Source of the DNA: Azolla caroliniana
Taxonomy: Eukaryota; Polypodiophyta
Direction of reading: 5' to 3'
DNA: 64,000 bases
Assembly: GCA_043228905.1 (NCBI GenBank)
Contig: JBHGNT010000018.1
Coordinates: 7,626,001-7,690,000, forward strand
The position numbers and the translations under genes were made by a program. A model generated the notes under the pieces. It saw only the letters and a list, made by a program, of their open reading frames with translations. It had not been told where the DNA came from and ran no database searches. Shown here in pieces: positions 1-10,103 of this stretch; position 1 is the first letter of the stretch, and every line of letters starts with the position of its first letter.

Positions 1-1
1 C

Positions 2-1042
2 CCACCACTGATTCCAGAGACTCCGGCGGTTGCGATCGAAAGGCAACGTGAGACCGAAGAGACGGAAGGTGGCGGAGAGAAAACGAATGTCGAAGCCGAC
101 GAATACGATGAAGAGATAGCCGAGAAGAATGCTAAGGGTGAAACTACGAAAGAAGGTAATACCGAGGATTCATGCCAACAATATCTAGAGACTTCGGCGG
201 TTGTGTCCGAGAACCAACGTGAGACCGAAGAGACGGGAGATGGCGGCGAGGAAGGTAAAGTCGGAAGTCGGTTCGGATGGAAAATGATCCATCCGAAATT
301 CCAATCTAAAAGAAAGTGCGACAATGCGGAGGTCGGGTCTACGACGGGAGAAGCGCGTAATACAGAGCACGCTCTACGGCGAATAAAGAAACGCGTGTTA
401 TGGCGAATAAAGAAGCACGCGCTACGACGAGAAAAGAAGCATGCATTACAACCACACGAGGACCGAACAACGAGCACATATCGGAGGACCTACGTGGCGA
501 ACAACGGAAAGAAGTGCCGAAAGTCGAACCGGACAAGGCAGGTGAAAACGAAGAAAAGAAAGCAAATCCGGACGAAAAGAAAAGAAAAGAAACCGACCCG
601 AAAGAGCACTGAATCGGTAAAAACCGATCAACCGAGTCCAGATCGACCGAATACAAATCGGAAAGGAAGCCGAACTAAACGAAAGACGATCCGACGAGAC
701 CGAATCGGAAGTAAGCTAATCCGACTAAACCGAAAATCCGAAAAGAAGTCGAGATTGATGAAGAAAAGAAAGAGGGCAAGAAAAGATACTACCGCGGATG
801 ACAAGGACCAAGCGGGCCATGCAAAAAGCGAACGAAGACTATGGTGGATCGGATGGCGACAATGGTTCGGGTGGAAAGAATGGATGTGCTCCAAATGGAG
901 AGACAAAGTCAACATAACAAGAGAAGTCGAGGGTACTACGAGCCGGCAACGAAACCAATCGGGTAGAGACCGGACGGAGGAGACTAACAAACACCAACAA
1001 CTTCGGCACATACCGGAGGATGTGCGGGTTTGGAGGGGGTGA
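2..1042 (+). CDS. Charged retroelement-type ORF, open at the window edge
   Basis: The reading frame is open from the first bases of the window to a TGA at 1040-1042, so the 5' end lies outside. The first ~90 residues are acidic (rich in Glu, Asp, Gly) and the rest is extremely Lys/Arg-rich with no recognisable domain. The stop overlaps a polypurine tract (GGAGGGGGTGAG), and an LTR-like TGTCG begins at 1044, so the ORF reaches the extreme 3' end of an internal region. Copia-1 and Copia-6 in this window carry an acidic-then-basic extension after RNase H in the same place. I infer that this is an equivalent C-terminal extension or extra ORF of another LTR element. It is not a known host protein, and its function is unknown. 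Confidence 0.45.
   Translation, partial: PPLIPETPAVAIERQRETEETEGGGEKTNVEADEYDEEIAEKNAKGETTKEGNTEDSCQQYLETSAVVSENQRETEETGDGGEEGKVGSRFGWKMIHPKFQSKRKCDNAEVGSTTGEARNTEHALRRIKKRVLWRIKKHALRREKKHALQPHEDRTTSTYRRTYVANNGKKCRKSNRTRQVKTKKRKQIRTKRKEKKPTRKSTESVKTDQPSPDRPNTNRKGSRTKRKTIRRDRIGSKLIRLNRKSEKKSRLMKKRKRARKDTTADDKDQAGHAKSERRLWWIGWRQWFGWKEWMCSKWRDKVNITREVEGTTSRQRNQSGRDRTEETNKHQQLRHIPEDVRVWRG
17..253 (+). repeat. 171-bp in-frame imperfect duplication
   Basis: The segment starting at 17 (GAGACTCCGGCGGTTG) recurs at 188 (GAGACTTCGGCGGTTG), and both continue through ACGTGAGACCGAAGAGACGG. The offset is 171 bp, or 57 codons, so the duplication keeps the frame of the charged ORF. It suggests that the acidic part grows by tandem duplication. 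Confidence 0.6.
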
Positions 1043-1043
1043 G

Positions 1044-1746
1044 TGTCGTAGTGTATTTTGTACACTACGTGAAAAACGTATATAGTATTAGATTCAATAA
1101 AAAATGAAGAAATAGAAGAAAATAGCAAAATAAATGGAACATGCATAGGGCAAGATTCGAACCTTGCACCTCCATGTTAATAATGTAATGTCTTACCATT
1201 ACACTAGCATTTCATTAGTGTTAAAGCATAGATGTCCCACATAGAAAGGTAAATTCACGCTAGGATAAACATTAGAAAAACGCATAACAAAAGAAAAAGC
1301 TACACATACACATCTAGCGTGAATGATAAAAAACGCACAAGTTAGAAAAAGCATGATCACTTTAGATAAAGCATATAGTCTATCTATAGGAAAAGCATGG
1401 GGTCTATAGTTAGAGAAAAAGCATGGATTACTAAGACTTCCTCATCACTACATAAGGATGGGAAGCACAATGTAATTGTGTGTGAAAAATATTTGGAAAC
1501 TGGATATGTTTCTAAAAAACACCAATTAATAAACTATACTCGTGGGATTCACGAGAATTCTATATCATTCTCTTTCAACCGAAGTTTATATTCTTATATT
1601 CATATTGATTAATCTAATACAATACACTTGTGGGATTCACGAGTTTGCTATAACTCTTTCTTACAACATATTTATATTCTTATTAGCCTTAAAACTCTCC
1701 TCTTCCTAGTCCAAAACCCCAGCGGTTCCCACCCGACTCACGCAAC
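1044..1746 (+). repeat. LTR with flanking polypurine tract and primer site
   Basis: It begins TGTCGTAG directly after a polypurine tract and ends near 1740-1746, just before TGGCGCCG (1751), a primer-site motif common in plant Ty3/gypsy elements. A perfect 9-bp stem (1047-1055 with 1061-1069, loop TTTTG) lies at the 5' edge. AT-rich sequence with scattered short ORFs fills the rest. A polypurine tract on one side and a primer site on the other is what the middle LTR of a tandem or recombined element looks like. The right boundary is uncertain by a few bases. Confidence 0.5.
1141..1210 (-). other. tRNA-like module inside LTR
   Basis: Read on the minus strand, this has an A-box-like stretch (TGTAATGGTAAG) followed about 35 bp later by a B-box-like GGTTCGAATC in a T-arm-like stem. 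No proper acceptor stem pairs around it, so it is not called as a tRNA gene. A tRNA-derived SINE fragment or an internal Pol III promoter-like remnant would fit. Confidence 0.4.
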
Positions 1747-1750
1747 GATC

Positions 1751-1762
1751 TGGCGCCGAAAG
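1751..1762 (+). other. Primer-binding site (TGGCGCC type)
   Basis: TGGCGCCGAAAGG lies a few bases after the presumed LTR end. TGGCGCC is a frequent start of primer sites in plant gypsy elements. Copia-1 coding sequence begins almost immediately after it, so the element this primer site belonged to has lost its interior. Confidence 0.45.
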
Positions 1763-1764
1763 GC

Positions 1765-2153
1765 ACGACACCGGAAGCAGACATAAGGGGAGTGGTCAGA
1801 AGAGAGAGCCGAAGCCAACCAAGGGCGAGAAAACCGAGGACGAATTGGAGACAACCAACTCGGACGAGAGCGAAAACCGATTGGAGGAAGCCGAGTCGGT
1901 TCAGATGTTTGATTCAGATACGCTAAATCAACCAAGGGCCAAGCGGAAGAGATGGCAGCAGAAGAGAAGCCAACACTGCAACAACAAGGAGGCTGAGAAG
2001 GGCAGTGTGAGCAGACAAGCCAACCGAAAGGGGCGAGGCGCGTGGAATCGAACGGGTCGAGGAGCGCAAGCGAGGCATGAAGCCAAAAGGAACCGGACAG
2101 CAGATCCGGAAGAGCAAATGGAACCTCAAGTTGAGCTTGAGGGGGAGTGTTGA
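1765..2153 (+). pseudogene. Copia-1: C-terminal extension after RNase H
   Basis: The translated segment matches residue by residue the C-terminal tail of Copia-6 (49728-49147). Both have an acidic stretch with a DSE/DSDD core, the string MFDSDTLNQ, a Lys-rich run, an RTGRGA motif and Arg-rich sequence, and both end PQVELEGEC. The stop codon is supplied by the first bases of the adjoining LTR (TGTTGA). Everything upstream (gag, protease, integrase, RT, RNase H) is missing. No catalytic domain is present. The role of this tail in the element is not known to me; nucleic-acid binding is a reasonable guess from the composition. Confidence 0.7.
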
Positions 2154-2593
2154 GATACAAGCTCAAAATTGGCCGTATTGGTTATGCAAGCCGAGAACCG
2201 GATCGGTTGGGGCCGATCGGTTAGGTTGGACCGGTGCGTAAAATGGGTGCATAAACCAATACGCAAACCAGTGCGGAACGAGAAGCCGTACCGGTGCGTA
2301 AACCGCGAGGTCGTTGGAAAGATATTCCGTGTAGGAATATATTTTGGGAGTTAGCATAGAGCTCAGTTATGAGCATTGAAGTACGTGTCAGTACTTCTGT
2401 CAGTCCGTATGGACTTGTATAAAAGTGCTCATTGAGCACATCCTATGTACAGATTGAGTATTATTTTGAATTGTGTTTTTTTCCTGTGTGCTCTCTCTGT
2501 CTCTCCCGTGTAATGTGCATATAGAAGCTCTCCATTAAACCTGCGTATTTTCTGTGTTCGATTTCCTATTGCTTCCGCACGCTATTCTTTACA
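2148..2593 (+). repeat. Copia-1 3' LTR
   Basis: It starts TGTTGAGATACAAG after the polypurine tract GAGGGGGAG and ends CTATTCTTTACA, giving TG...CA ends. The Copia-6 3' LTR (48767-49152, opposite strand) is the same family, sharing the GTACTTC repeats, the ATTGAGCACA region and the CTTCCGCACG 3' end. T-A element sequence follows directly at 2594, so this insertion truncates T-A. Confidence 0.75.
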
Positions 2594-3418
2594 ACTTTCA
2601 AGCTGGGGCCCTCTAAATATACAACATGAACAGTTTCCACAATGCCATCGGCCTTAGTAGCAATAGATTTAAACCCTTTAGACACTGCAACATTAGAAAA
2701 CACCAACATATTCACACTCACAAAGTAGCGAACAATCTTACAAAACAACATTATGAACATGAAATATTCTGCAACAAAACAAATTTTTTATCTTCATATT
2801 CATCTTAGAGTTCCATTACATGATGGGGATCAAGCAACAACCAATAATAGTTTTACTTGTCCAAATAGATCATAAAAAACTTGATACTTTTCATACGGAA
2901 AATAGCTAATTATCCTATCCCACTAAACATAGAGTCAACAACCCCTTGATCGAGTAATTGGTCTTGTTCCCAATCGAGACCCCTTCTTCAACTTTTTTCT
3001 AGTAGGTTGCCCATTTACCCTTCTTCTTTCACCCATTGTGCAAGTGTGTCCTCCTTTGACAATCTATCCATTGCCTCAACACCTCCTTGCGCATCAGTCG
3101 CGTCTTGCGCAACCTGTTCAAGAAGAGTGGGATTTAGCGGGACATCATCAACAGTTGGGCTCGATGGGGTTGATTAAAGGTTCTGAGAGTCGAAAAAATG
3201 TTGCATCATGTGTTCAAAAACATTGTTGTTATGAACCTCAGACTTACATGTTACCTTGCCTAATTCACTACAATCTTCCAAAAGAATAGAGTGAAGCTGA
3301 TCTGAAGGAGATGTGATAGTAGGAATCTTACTCTTTGCCACATTGCCAAATATCTCCTCATCAGCTGCAACGTCATCTAGACTGGACACCTCATGCAACT
3401 CAGTTAATCCACGAGGTT
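2594..3418 (-). pseudogene. T-A element: downstream exon(s) of the transposon gene
   Basis: On the minus strand a TTGTTGTAG acceptor-like site at about 3419-3427 is followed by an open stretch running from about 3418 to 3174. It encodes an acidic peptide (LHEVSSLDDVAADEEIF...) with no domain I recognise. More weakly coding sequence continues towards 2594, where the Copia-1 LTR cuts the element. Support for an exon is indirect: T-B preserves the same intron-end sequence up to the same AG (48766). Function is unknown. This is not claimed as a catalytic transposase domain. Confidence 0.4.
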
Positions 3419-3588
3419 CTACAACAACATGTGTAAACTAATTAGCAATTTCTCTTTAATTATTCCATACTTGTCTGTAGGTGTTTAGCTACTTCTATGA
3501 AGCTATTTAGCCACTACACTATTGTACTTTTCTACCACCTTAGCTAATTAGCTACTACACTATTGTTGTGCAATAGGTAATTAGCTTC
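3419..3588 (-). repeat. T-A palindrome array, distal part
   Basis: Short block with TTAGCTAATTAGCTA-type motifs, cut at 3588 by Gypsy-1. The outer ~110 bp matches the right edge of the T-B array (about 48650-48766) in reverse orientation: GGTGGTAGAAAAG in one corresponds to GATGGTAGAAAAG in the other, and both end in an ACATGTTG...TAG acceptor-like end. The rest of this array resumes at 20712. Confidence 0.75.
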
Positions 3589-3697
3589 TGTCAGGGATAG
3601 TACTAGAGGCAAGGAGAATTAGTACTAAAGATAGAGGAGAAGAATGAGGATTAGTACTAAGAAGGGAAAGAGTGTGTGAGAATCATGAGAGGGGAAG
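3589..3697 (-). repeat. Gypsy-1 3' LTR, first part
   Basis: TGTCAGGGATAGTACTAG onwards matches 20267-20380 with about three differences. It stops inside the (GA)n tract where the LINE is inserted, and the remainder resumes at 8213. Confidence 0.85.
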
Positions 3698-3775
3698 AGA
3701 GATAGATAGATAGATAGATAGATAGATTATATTATCGTCTTCGGAGGTCAAATATGACCTATGAGACCAAAAATA

Positions 3776-6700
3776 TTACATTTCACGTGATACGTGTGAA
3801 AGTGAGTAGTGACTCTCGATGTTCAAAAACTTTACCAATGAATGTTGCAATCGAGAATGCACATTGTGGTTGTGAGAGGAATTCATGCAAAGATTGGCTC
3901 GATCAAAGAGATGTGGAAAGCATGGTCGAATATGATCAAAGGCAGAGCATTGTATCAAAGTGTGATACTTAGACTCACAAACTTGTTTAGGGCAAAGTGT
4001 GCATAGACGACCACTCTCATCACTTGTACCCCAACGCCCTGTTTCACATCGCAATGCATGTGAGCTAAGTCGCATGGAAGCAATGGTTTGAATGGTAGAT
4101 AACGGTATGGGCTCTAACATGTATGGATGTGTACGATTTCCCCGTTCCGCAAAGAATATGGTTTTGTAGTTAGGTGCAACATGTGTAGTATAATATGTGA
4201 AGCGTGAGCCTCCACATTTGTCCCATGTCATGATACATTGGCGCTGCAAAAATGCCTCATTTATAGAGGAATCTACTGATGCATCATGAAGCAAGTGTCT
4301 TGCATCCCATCTACCAAACCATTTTTCTATATCTTGCATCCAACGGGAACACAAAACTTTGCTTTTATGCGTCTTTTGGATCTTTTTGCTTGCTTCCCAC
4401 GCAATTCTAGGAAGTCGATGTGAGGGACTTTTTTGAACCTTAAGCATGTATTCAACAACCCTTTCCATGGCCATGATCTCAATGGGAAGCGATCCTGTCT
4501 CAAGGAGGAGGAGGGTGTAGGGCGTTTGTTTCTTAACTTGTAGAAACTTGGTAAGAAAATGGTTTTGGACATTTTAAAACTCCTTCCACATAGATTTAGG
4601 GATGCTACCGCCCCATACTTCCACCCCATGGAGAAGAACCAGTGTCACCAAAGTGTCGAAAAGATATTTCTTGAGGACCCAACACTTAATATCTCCAAGA
4701 TTGCATGTGTTCTCAAATGCATAGTATGCTCGCTTGCCCGCCTCTAAGCGGCGTGTAGCACATTCATTCCATCTATGATTTGAAGGAACTTCAAGGCCAA
4801 GATATTTGAAGCTTTCCACACATTCAAGTGGCTCATTGTTGTACATAATGCATGGTTTATCTCTTTTTTGGCTCTTCACAAGCATAATCTTTGTTTTAGA
4901 GCTATTGACACTTAATTTAGTATGCATGCAAATTTTTTCCAATGCCTTCATAAGCTTTTGTGCATCTCCTAAAGTATTTGCAAAAAGCACTACATCATCT
5001 GCAAAAGCATAATCACAACATTCCCAATGGCAACTTCTTCAACACATTCTTCCTTTACAAACTTGGTAACCATTTCTTCCAATTCATCAATGCATAGACC
5101 AAATAGTGTTGGTGAGAGTGGGCATCCTTGCTTAACACCAATAGTGCTTTTGAAAAAATCTGAAAGTTTATCTCTCATGTGCACACAACATATATAACCT
5201 TCTCATAAATTCGGGAAATTGCAAGCATATATTCACTTGGCACCTCAAGTTCTTCCATTCGCCTCCAAAGATGCTCACGAGGTACCATATCAAAAGCTTT
5301 CTTGAAGTCTACAAAGCAACAATATAAACCTTTACCTCTAAGGCGACTTTCCTCCATTAATACTCGAAGGGTGATAAGGTGATCAATGGTGCTATGGTGT
5401 TTCCAAAAGCCAGCTTGTCCATATGCTCTCGTACCACTTTTTTCAGCCCATACACTTATCTTTGATTCCATTATACATCCAAATAGTTTTGCCATTAATG
5501 AGCCAACCATGATGGTTCAATAGTTGTTTACATTATTTATATCTCCACCTTTATGTAAAGGTTTGATCCAATTTGTAGTCCAATCGTACGGCATACCATG
5601 TTGCAATGCATCATTAAACATATCACTTATCCATATATGTGCTTCCTTTCTCGTCCATTTGAGCATTTCAACCTTTATACATTGAAGATCGCTTGCCTTT
5701 CGAGAGGCCAATTTCTTAAGTCCTATGCATATATCTTCAATTGTAAAGAAGGGAGGCAAATGTGAAAGGGAACCATAACACATCATCTTTCCGGCAAGAG
5801 ATAACTCATATAAATTCTTACAATGCATAGACAAGTCGTGAAGAGTTAAGTCACCATAACTCTCAACACATTTTCCCTTTAGATTTCCCCAAAATTTAGC
5901 ACATGCATGTGCTTCCTCTTGCGTTTGGATAAATTGTTGAGTAACTTCCCATATTCTTCTCTTTCTTTGAATAAGCCTTTTATACTCATGCAAATGCTTT
6001 TGGTAATTCTCTTTATCCTTAACTACATCCAAAACCATAAGGCACTTTTGAGCTTCACGACATTCTTTATCAAACCATTTTTTCCTAAGTTTCTTGGTGC
6101 ATTTCCAAGATGTGCGGTTGGTCGAAAAACATTTGTTTGTACATGAGAGAATGACTTTCTTGAAAGCTTCCCATTTGCATTCTAGTGTGGCACCATGTTG
6201 TATCTTTGTCATTTGTAACATATCCTCAACCATCTTGGAATACATGGGTGCTCGCTTAAGGTTCATGCTCAAGTGCAGTTGTTTATTATTTTCAATAGCC
6301 TTCTCACAATCAAACCTATGCATACATTTGAGATCAATACATAAAGGCCTATGATCGGATTCCAGTGTCCATTCACCAAGTGAGAATTTATGTATACGAT
6401 CCAAAATACCTTCGGAAAGTAGCACATAATCAATCACACTATTTCCGTTGTGTTTTCTACATGTAAAACCATTAGTGTTGTGCCATAAGGAAATACCATT
6501 TGCAATAAGCAATCCAGTACTATTGCACATTTGTAGGAGTAACTTCCCAAATTGGTCCGGATCTTTTTCATCGCTAGAAGAGCGGTTCTACATTTGCATA
6601 TCCTCTTGCATCCTTGAGATATGTGGCATGAAAGATTCTTGTGAATCAAGTTGGAAACTTCTTGTACGAGCATTCATGTCACCAAAGACAATAACTTCCC

Positions 6701-7151
6701 CTTTGGATTTGAAATAAGCAATATCATCTTCTAGATTGGCAAACGGTTGATCTTTATCCAAACAAGCATAAAAGTTAGAATCTTGATGAGGAATGTAACA
6801 TCCAACTACAAAAGTGGGCAAATCATTAGGTGTTTCTATTTTGAGCCATATGTAGCATTTATTTTCATCATTTTTTATGATTGACACATATTTCTCTATT
6901 TCCTTCTTAATCAAACATGCCACCCCTCCTTGTCCTCTTCTTTGTCATGGATTTTTTTTCCATATCAAAGAGTGTACATTATAGTTTCCTAAACCTTGAA
7001 TCCTTTGAGTATCATGCTCCCATGTTTCAACAAGAAGTGTGATATCCGAGTCATCGGTGAACTCCTCTATGCCAAATCCCGCATTCCATGGGTATCCATT
7101 GCAATTCCAAAAGCATAGTTGTAAAAGGCGTGGGTTAGTCTCATAGATCAC
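3776..7151 (-). pseudogene. LINE ORF2: endonuclease / reverse transcriptase
   Basis: In order: an apurinic-type endonuclease (FWNCNG near the start, VFGDMNAR, then SDHRPLC near 6350), a middle region, an RT (PLHKGGD, GFWKHHSTIDHL, FVDFKKAFD, IGVKQGCPLSPTLF, FADDVVLFAN) and a C-terminal Cys/His motif (CTLCPKQVCESKYHTLIQC). In-frame stops occur at about 6945, 6588, 5517 and 4574, and frameshifts at about 5180 and just before the FADD motif at about 5010. The endonuclease plus RT would nick target DNA and prime reverse transcription in place. The catalytic motifs survive, but the reading frame does not. Confidence 0.85.
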
Positions 7152-7157
7152 GTGTCC

Positions 7158-8027
7158 CTATTTGCCTACATTTCCATCTTTAGGCACATCCTTAACCTTG
7201 TTTTTCAATCTTTCTTCATATGCCTTATGATGAGCATTTTGTTGTGAGATAGTACGATCTTCACTCACAAAGCATTGTGTACCTTTGAGGTATACCCAAC
7301 TATTTTCGAGTATGATTCGCCGCTTTGTATCATTTGTCATTGTGCATACAATAGGCCTTTCTCTGGAGTGAGTAACACCATGTTTCCCAACTCGGTGTGC
7401 CCCATATGCATTCACATCTGACATCCCATAATGCATGCTAAAAAATTCACCAATGGCCTTTCCAAGGGATGCGGGTGTTTCCATACTCTCTTCTTTAATC
7501 CCACGGACGACAATGTTCTTTGATCATCGTTCACGTTCTTTGAATTCTCGGACATCTATGCTTTCTATATTCTTCTCTTGATGCATCACATGCATATTAG
7601 ATGAGTTTGATAACACATCCCCACCACATACATCGGCCCATGACTTCGTTGTACATACATTTTTCATCTCACTTACATCCCGCCTCATCGTGTCCAAATT
7701 TTTTTCTTTTAATGCTTCCTTTAACTCAATCTTGTTAAGGCGCTTATTTGTTTCAAAAGAAGCTCTTTTACATTCTTGAATCTCTTCTTGAAGTTTTGCA
7801 ACCACTTGTTTAAGACTTTCATTCTCAATGACAACACTTTGGAGCTTATTATTCTCTTTCATTAACATCCTAATCTCTTCACCTTGCTTGTTTATGGTTT
7901 CTTGAAGAGAAATCAAGTGACTCATAAGCATTTTGTCCATTGCATTAGAATCGAGATTTGTTGGTGATCTCGGCTCATTATCAATCATACCCCCGAACTT
8001 TGCAGCGGTTTTACGAGTATTTGCCAT
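7158..8027 (-). pseudogene. LINE ORF1: coiled-coil / RNA-binding protein
   Basis: 290 codons in one frame with a single in-frame TGA at 7524-7526 (preceded by ...KERER), which a CGA-to-TGA change would explain. The N-terminal half is a long coiled coil (LISLQETINKQGEEIRMLMK and following heptads). The C-terminal half (from about 7484) looks like the RRM-like/C-terminal domain of L1-type ORF1 proteins (RPIVCTMTNDTKRRIILE). It lies just upstream of ORF2 on the same strand. It would bind LINE RNA in a ribonucleoprotein. Confidence 0.7.
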
Positions 8028-8210
8028 TGTAGGGACAAACCCTACGGGAAAAGAGAGATAGAGAGGGAAGGAGAGAGAATGTACCTTTCACTCGATTTAG
8101 GGCTTCAAAATCTACCTTCTGTTTGAGGAACCGTGGGGCAAAGATGGCTGCAGATGAAAATGCTCATAACTTCTCGCCACGGTAACGGAATTTAGTAAAT
8201 GAACATTTTT

Positions 8211-8212
<2 letters not shown>

Positions 8213-8244
<32 letters not shown>

Positions 8245-8553
8245 TGACAACAAGAAGTATATTATATGAAGAAAGATACAAGAATAGCTCGGAGGCTTAA
8301 GATTGGTGTTGAACCGAATTGGTTCTGAATAATGCCATGCGCCTCAATTTATAGTACTCTCAAGAGTACTCCTAAAGTTTTTAGAATGGTTCAGAGTAAT
8401 CCTGAATATACATGAATTTCCTATGGTGAAATAATAAATGAAAATAATATTTTTTGTATTACAATGCATGGTTTAATGGTAAGGGTTCAACCCTTGTAAC
8501 ACAACATCATGGGTTCAAATCCTTTTGGAGCCATACCATGTCATATCATGACA
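8213..8553 (-). repeat. Gypsy-1 3' LTR, second part
   Basis: From the (GA)n tract to CATATCATGACA, this matches 20380-20711 at roughly 90% identity. It contains a tRNA-like B-box stretch (GGGTTCAAATCC) at about 8511-8523 in plus orientation, also present in the 5' LTR copy at about 20672. Confidence 0.85.
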
Positions 8554-8873
8554 CTATTCCCCACCTTTAAACGACGACTGTTACGAGTCGTCTTTGATTG
8601 AGGACCTGGTTTGTTCGGATATTCACGATGAAAGTCTTCAAGAAGAGCTCGAGCATTCGCCAAATTTGTCATTGGTTCCCAAGTACGCTCTCCTGGACTA
8701 TATCCTAGCCAATTGACCAAATAATAGAGCTTGTTGCGAACAATCTTGGAGTCGAGGATGACAACAACCTCGTACTCAGGTCCATCTTCAAGTTCGATTG
8801 GGGGTGAATGTGGTGTAATACTATCTGGGAAAGTGTTGTCTTGATAGGGTTCTAGGAGAGAACTATGAAACAT
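8541..8873 (-). pseudogene. Gypsy-1 integrase tail: chromodomain
   Basis: Encodes a chromodomain (YEVVVILDSKIVRNKLYYL, then VNWLGYSPGERTWEP) about 15-65 residues into the segment, the hallmark of chromoviruses. Chromodomains steer integration to modified chromatin. A frame break separates it from the integrase core at 8955. The final codons run into the 3' LTR. Aromatic cage residues (Y, W, W) appear to be kept. Confidence 0.85.
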
Positions 8874-8954
8874 TGGATGGATCCGTAGTTGAGGAGGTAG
8901 ATCAAGGTGAAAAGTAACATCATTAATTTTTTCGTTAATATGGAAAGGGCCTAA

Positions 8955-9773
8955 CTATTGATACTCCAGTTTGTCACACGATCGAGTAGTCTTGTTGTGT
9001 CGTCGTAATAGCCATAGTTGATCTCCAACATTAAAAGAGGATGGAAGCCGATGACGATCCGGATAGTCCTGTGTTTGTTGGGCGCGATGTAGGTGGGTAG
9101 ATATTTCTACTTGAGTTCGTCGTAACCACTCCAAATGATCCTCTACACTAGGATTTGTAGGTAACTCAGGAGTTTCTAAGACACACCAGCGAGGGTGATA
9201 ACCGATATAACTGTAGAATGGTGTAACCCTAGTAGAGAAGTGGATAGAATTATTATAAGCAAATTTAGCAAAGTGTAGAATATCTTCCCAATCATCTTGT
9301 TGATAGCTTAGGAAACACCGAAGATATCGTTCTAACATTTGATTCGTACGTTCTACTTGTCCATCAGTTTGGGGATGATAGCTAGAGGCGAGATTGCAAA
9401 TGACATTGAGCATTTTAAAGAGATGCTTCCAAAAGTTAGAGATGAATTGCAGTTCACGATCATTGATGATACTATCAGGAAGACCATGATGCTGAAATAC
9501 TTCACGCATAACAATTTGTTTGGTTTCTTCACTAGTGATTTCCTTAATACAAGGCACAAAATGTGCCATCTTAGTATATCGATCTACCACTATTAAGATT
9601 GCATTGAAGCTCCTTGAGTTTGGAAGATTTGTGATAAAATTGAGAGAAATAGATTGCCATGGTTTGCTTGGGATCGGTAATGGCTCCAACAAACCATATG
9701 GATGATGTCGCGGCATCTTCGCTCTACAACATGTATCACATGTCTGAACATAGTCTTTGACAAATCTTTGCAT
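8955..9773 (-). pseudogene. Gypsy-1 integrase core
   Basis: Contains the second half of the zinc-binding domain (CDTCCRAKMPRH), the core, and the GPY-type linker region (FNVGDQLWLLRR). The second catalytic Asp (INDRELQF) and the Glu (DGQVERTNQMLE) are present. The first catalytic Asp, normally in a DFI motif, reads SLNFITNLP, so it appears to be Asn. The enzyme would be dead even without the frame breaks. The upstream part of the zinc domain lies at about 9774-10103 and has stops. Confidence 0.85.
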
Positions 9774-10103
9774 ATGAGGCCATCAAAATGATCGTTGTAC
9801 TAAATCCAACGTTTTAGTACTACGAAAATGTCCGGCTGTGTATGTGTCATGACAATTTTGTACTATTCAAAGGTGACAAGAACCATTGGGAACATACAAA
9901 ATTTTCTTAAAGAAGAATAAACCATCATGACATTTGAATTATCGATAATCCGTACTTGGTTGTTGTGACCGTGATCAAGATGCTCGAGAGGGATTGATTT
10001 GATCTAGAATAGCTTGAGTAAAAACATCTATCTTCAAATTCTCATGTATGGTATCGATAATAGTGTCAAAAACCCACGTTGCTTGAAGGTGTGCTAGACC
10101 TAG

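Larger units (their letters stand above)
3698..8212 (-). mobile_element. LINE (non-LTR retrotransposon) inside the Gypsy-1 LTR
   Basis: A near full-length minus-strand LINE with ORF1 and ORF2. It interrupts the (GA)n microsatellite of the Gypsy-1 LTR: LTR sequence stops in GAGAGA at about 3697 and resumes in (GA)n at about 8213. The 3' end has no poly(A). It ends in a (TCTA)n run on its sense strand, seen as GATA repeats at 3700-3726. The 5' end lies near 8200. The target duplication cannot be resolved inside the microsatellite. Nonsense changes and at least two frameshifts make it inactive. Confidence 0.85.

Noticed and set aside
1141-1210. Functional tRNA gene
   Set aside because: A- and B-box-like motifs are present, but no complete acceptor and anticodon arms pair up.
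6094-6717. Plus-strand ORFs within the LINE
   Set aside because: Shadow frames of the endonuclease/RT coding strand.
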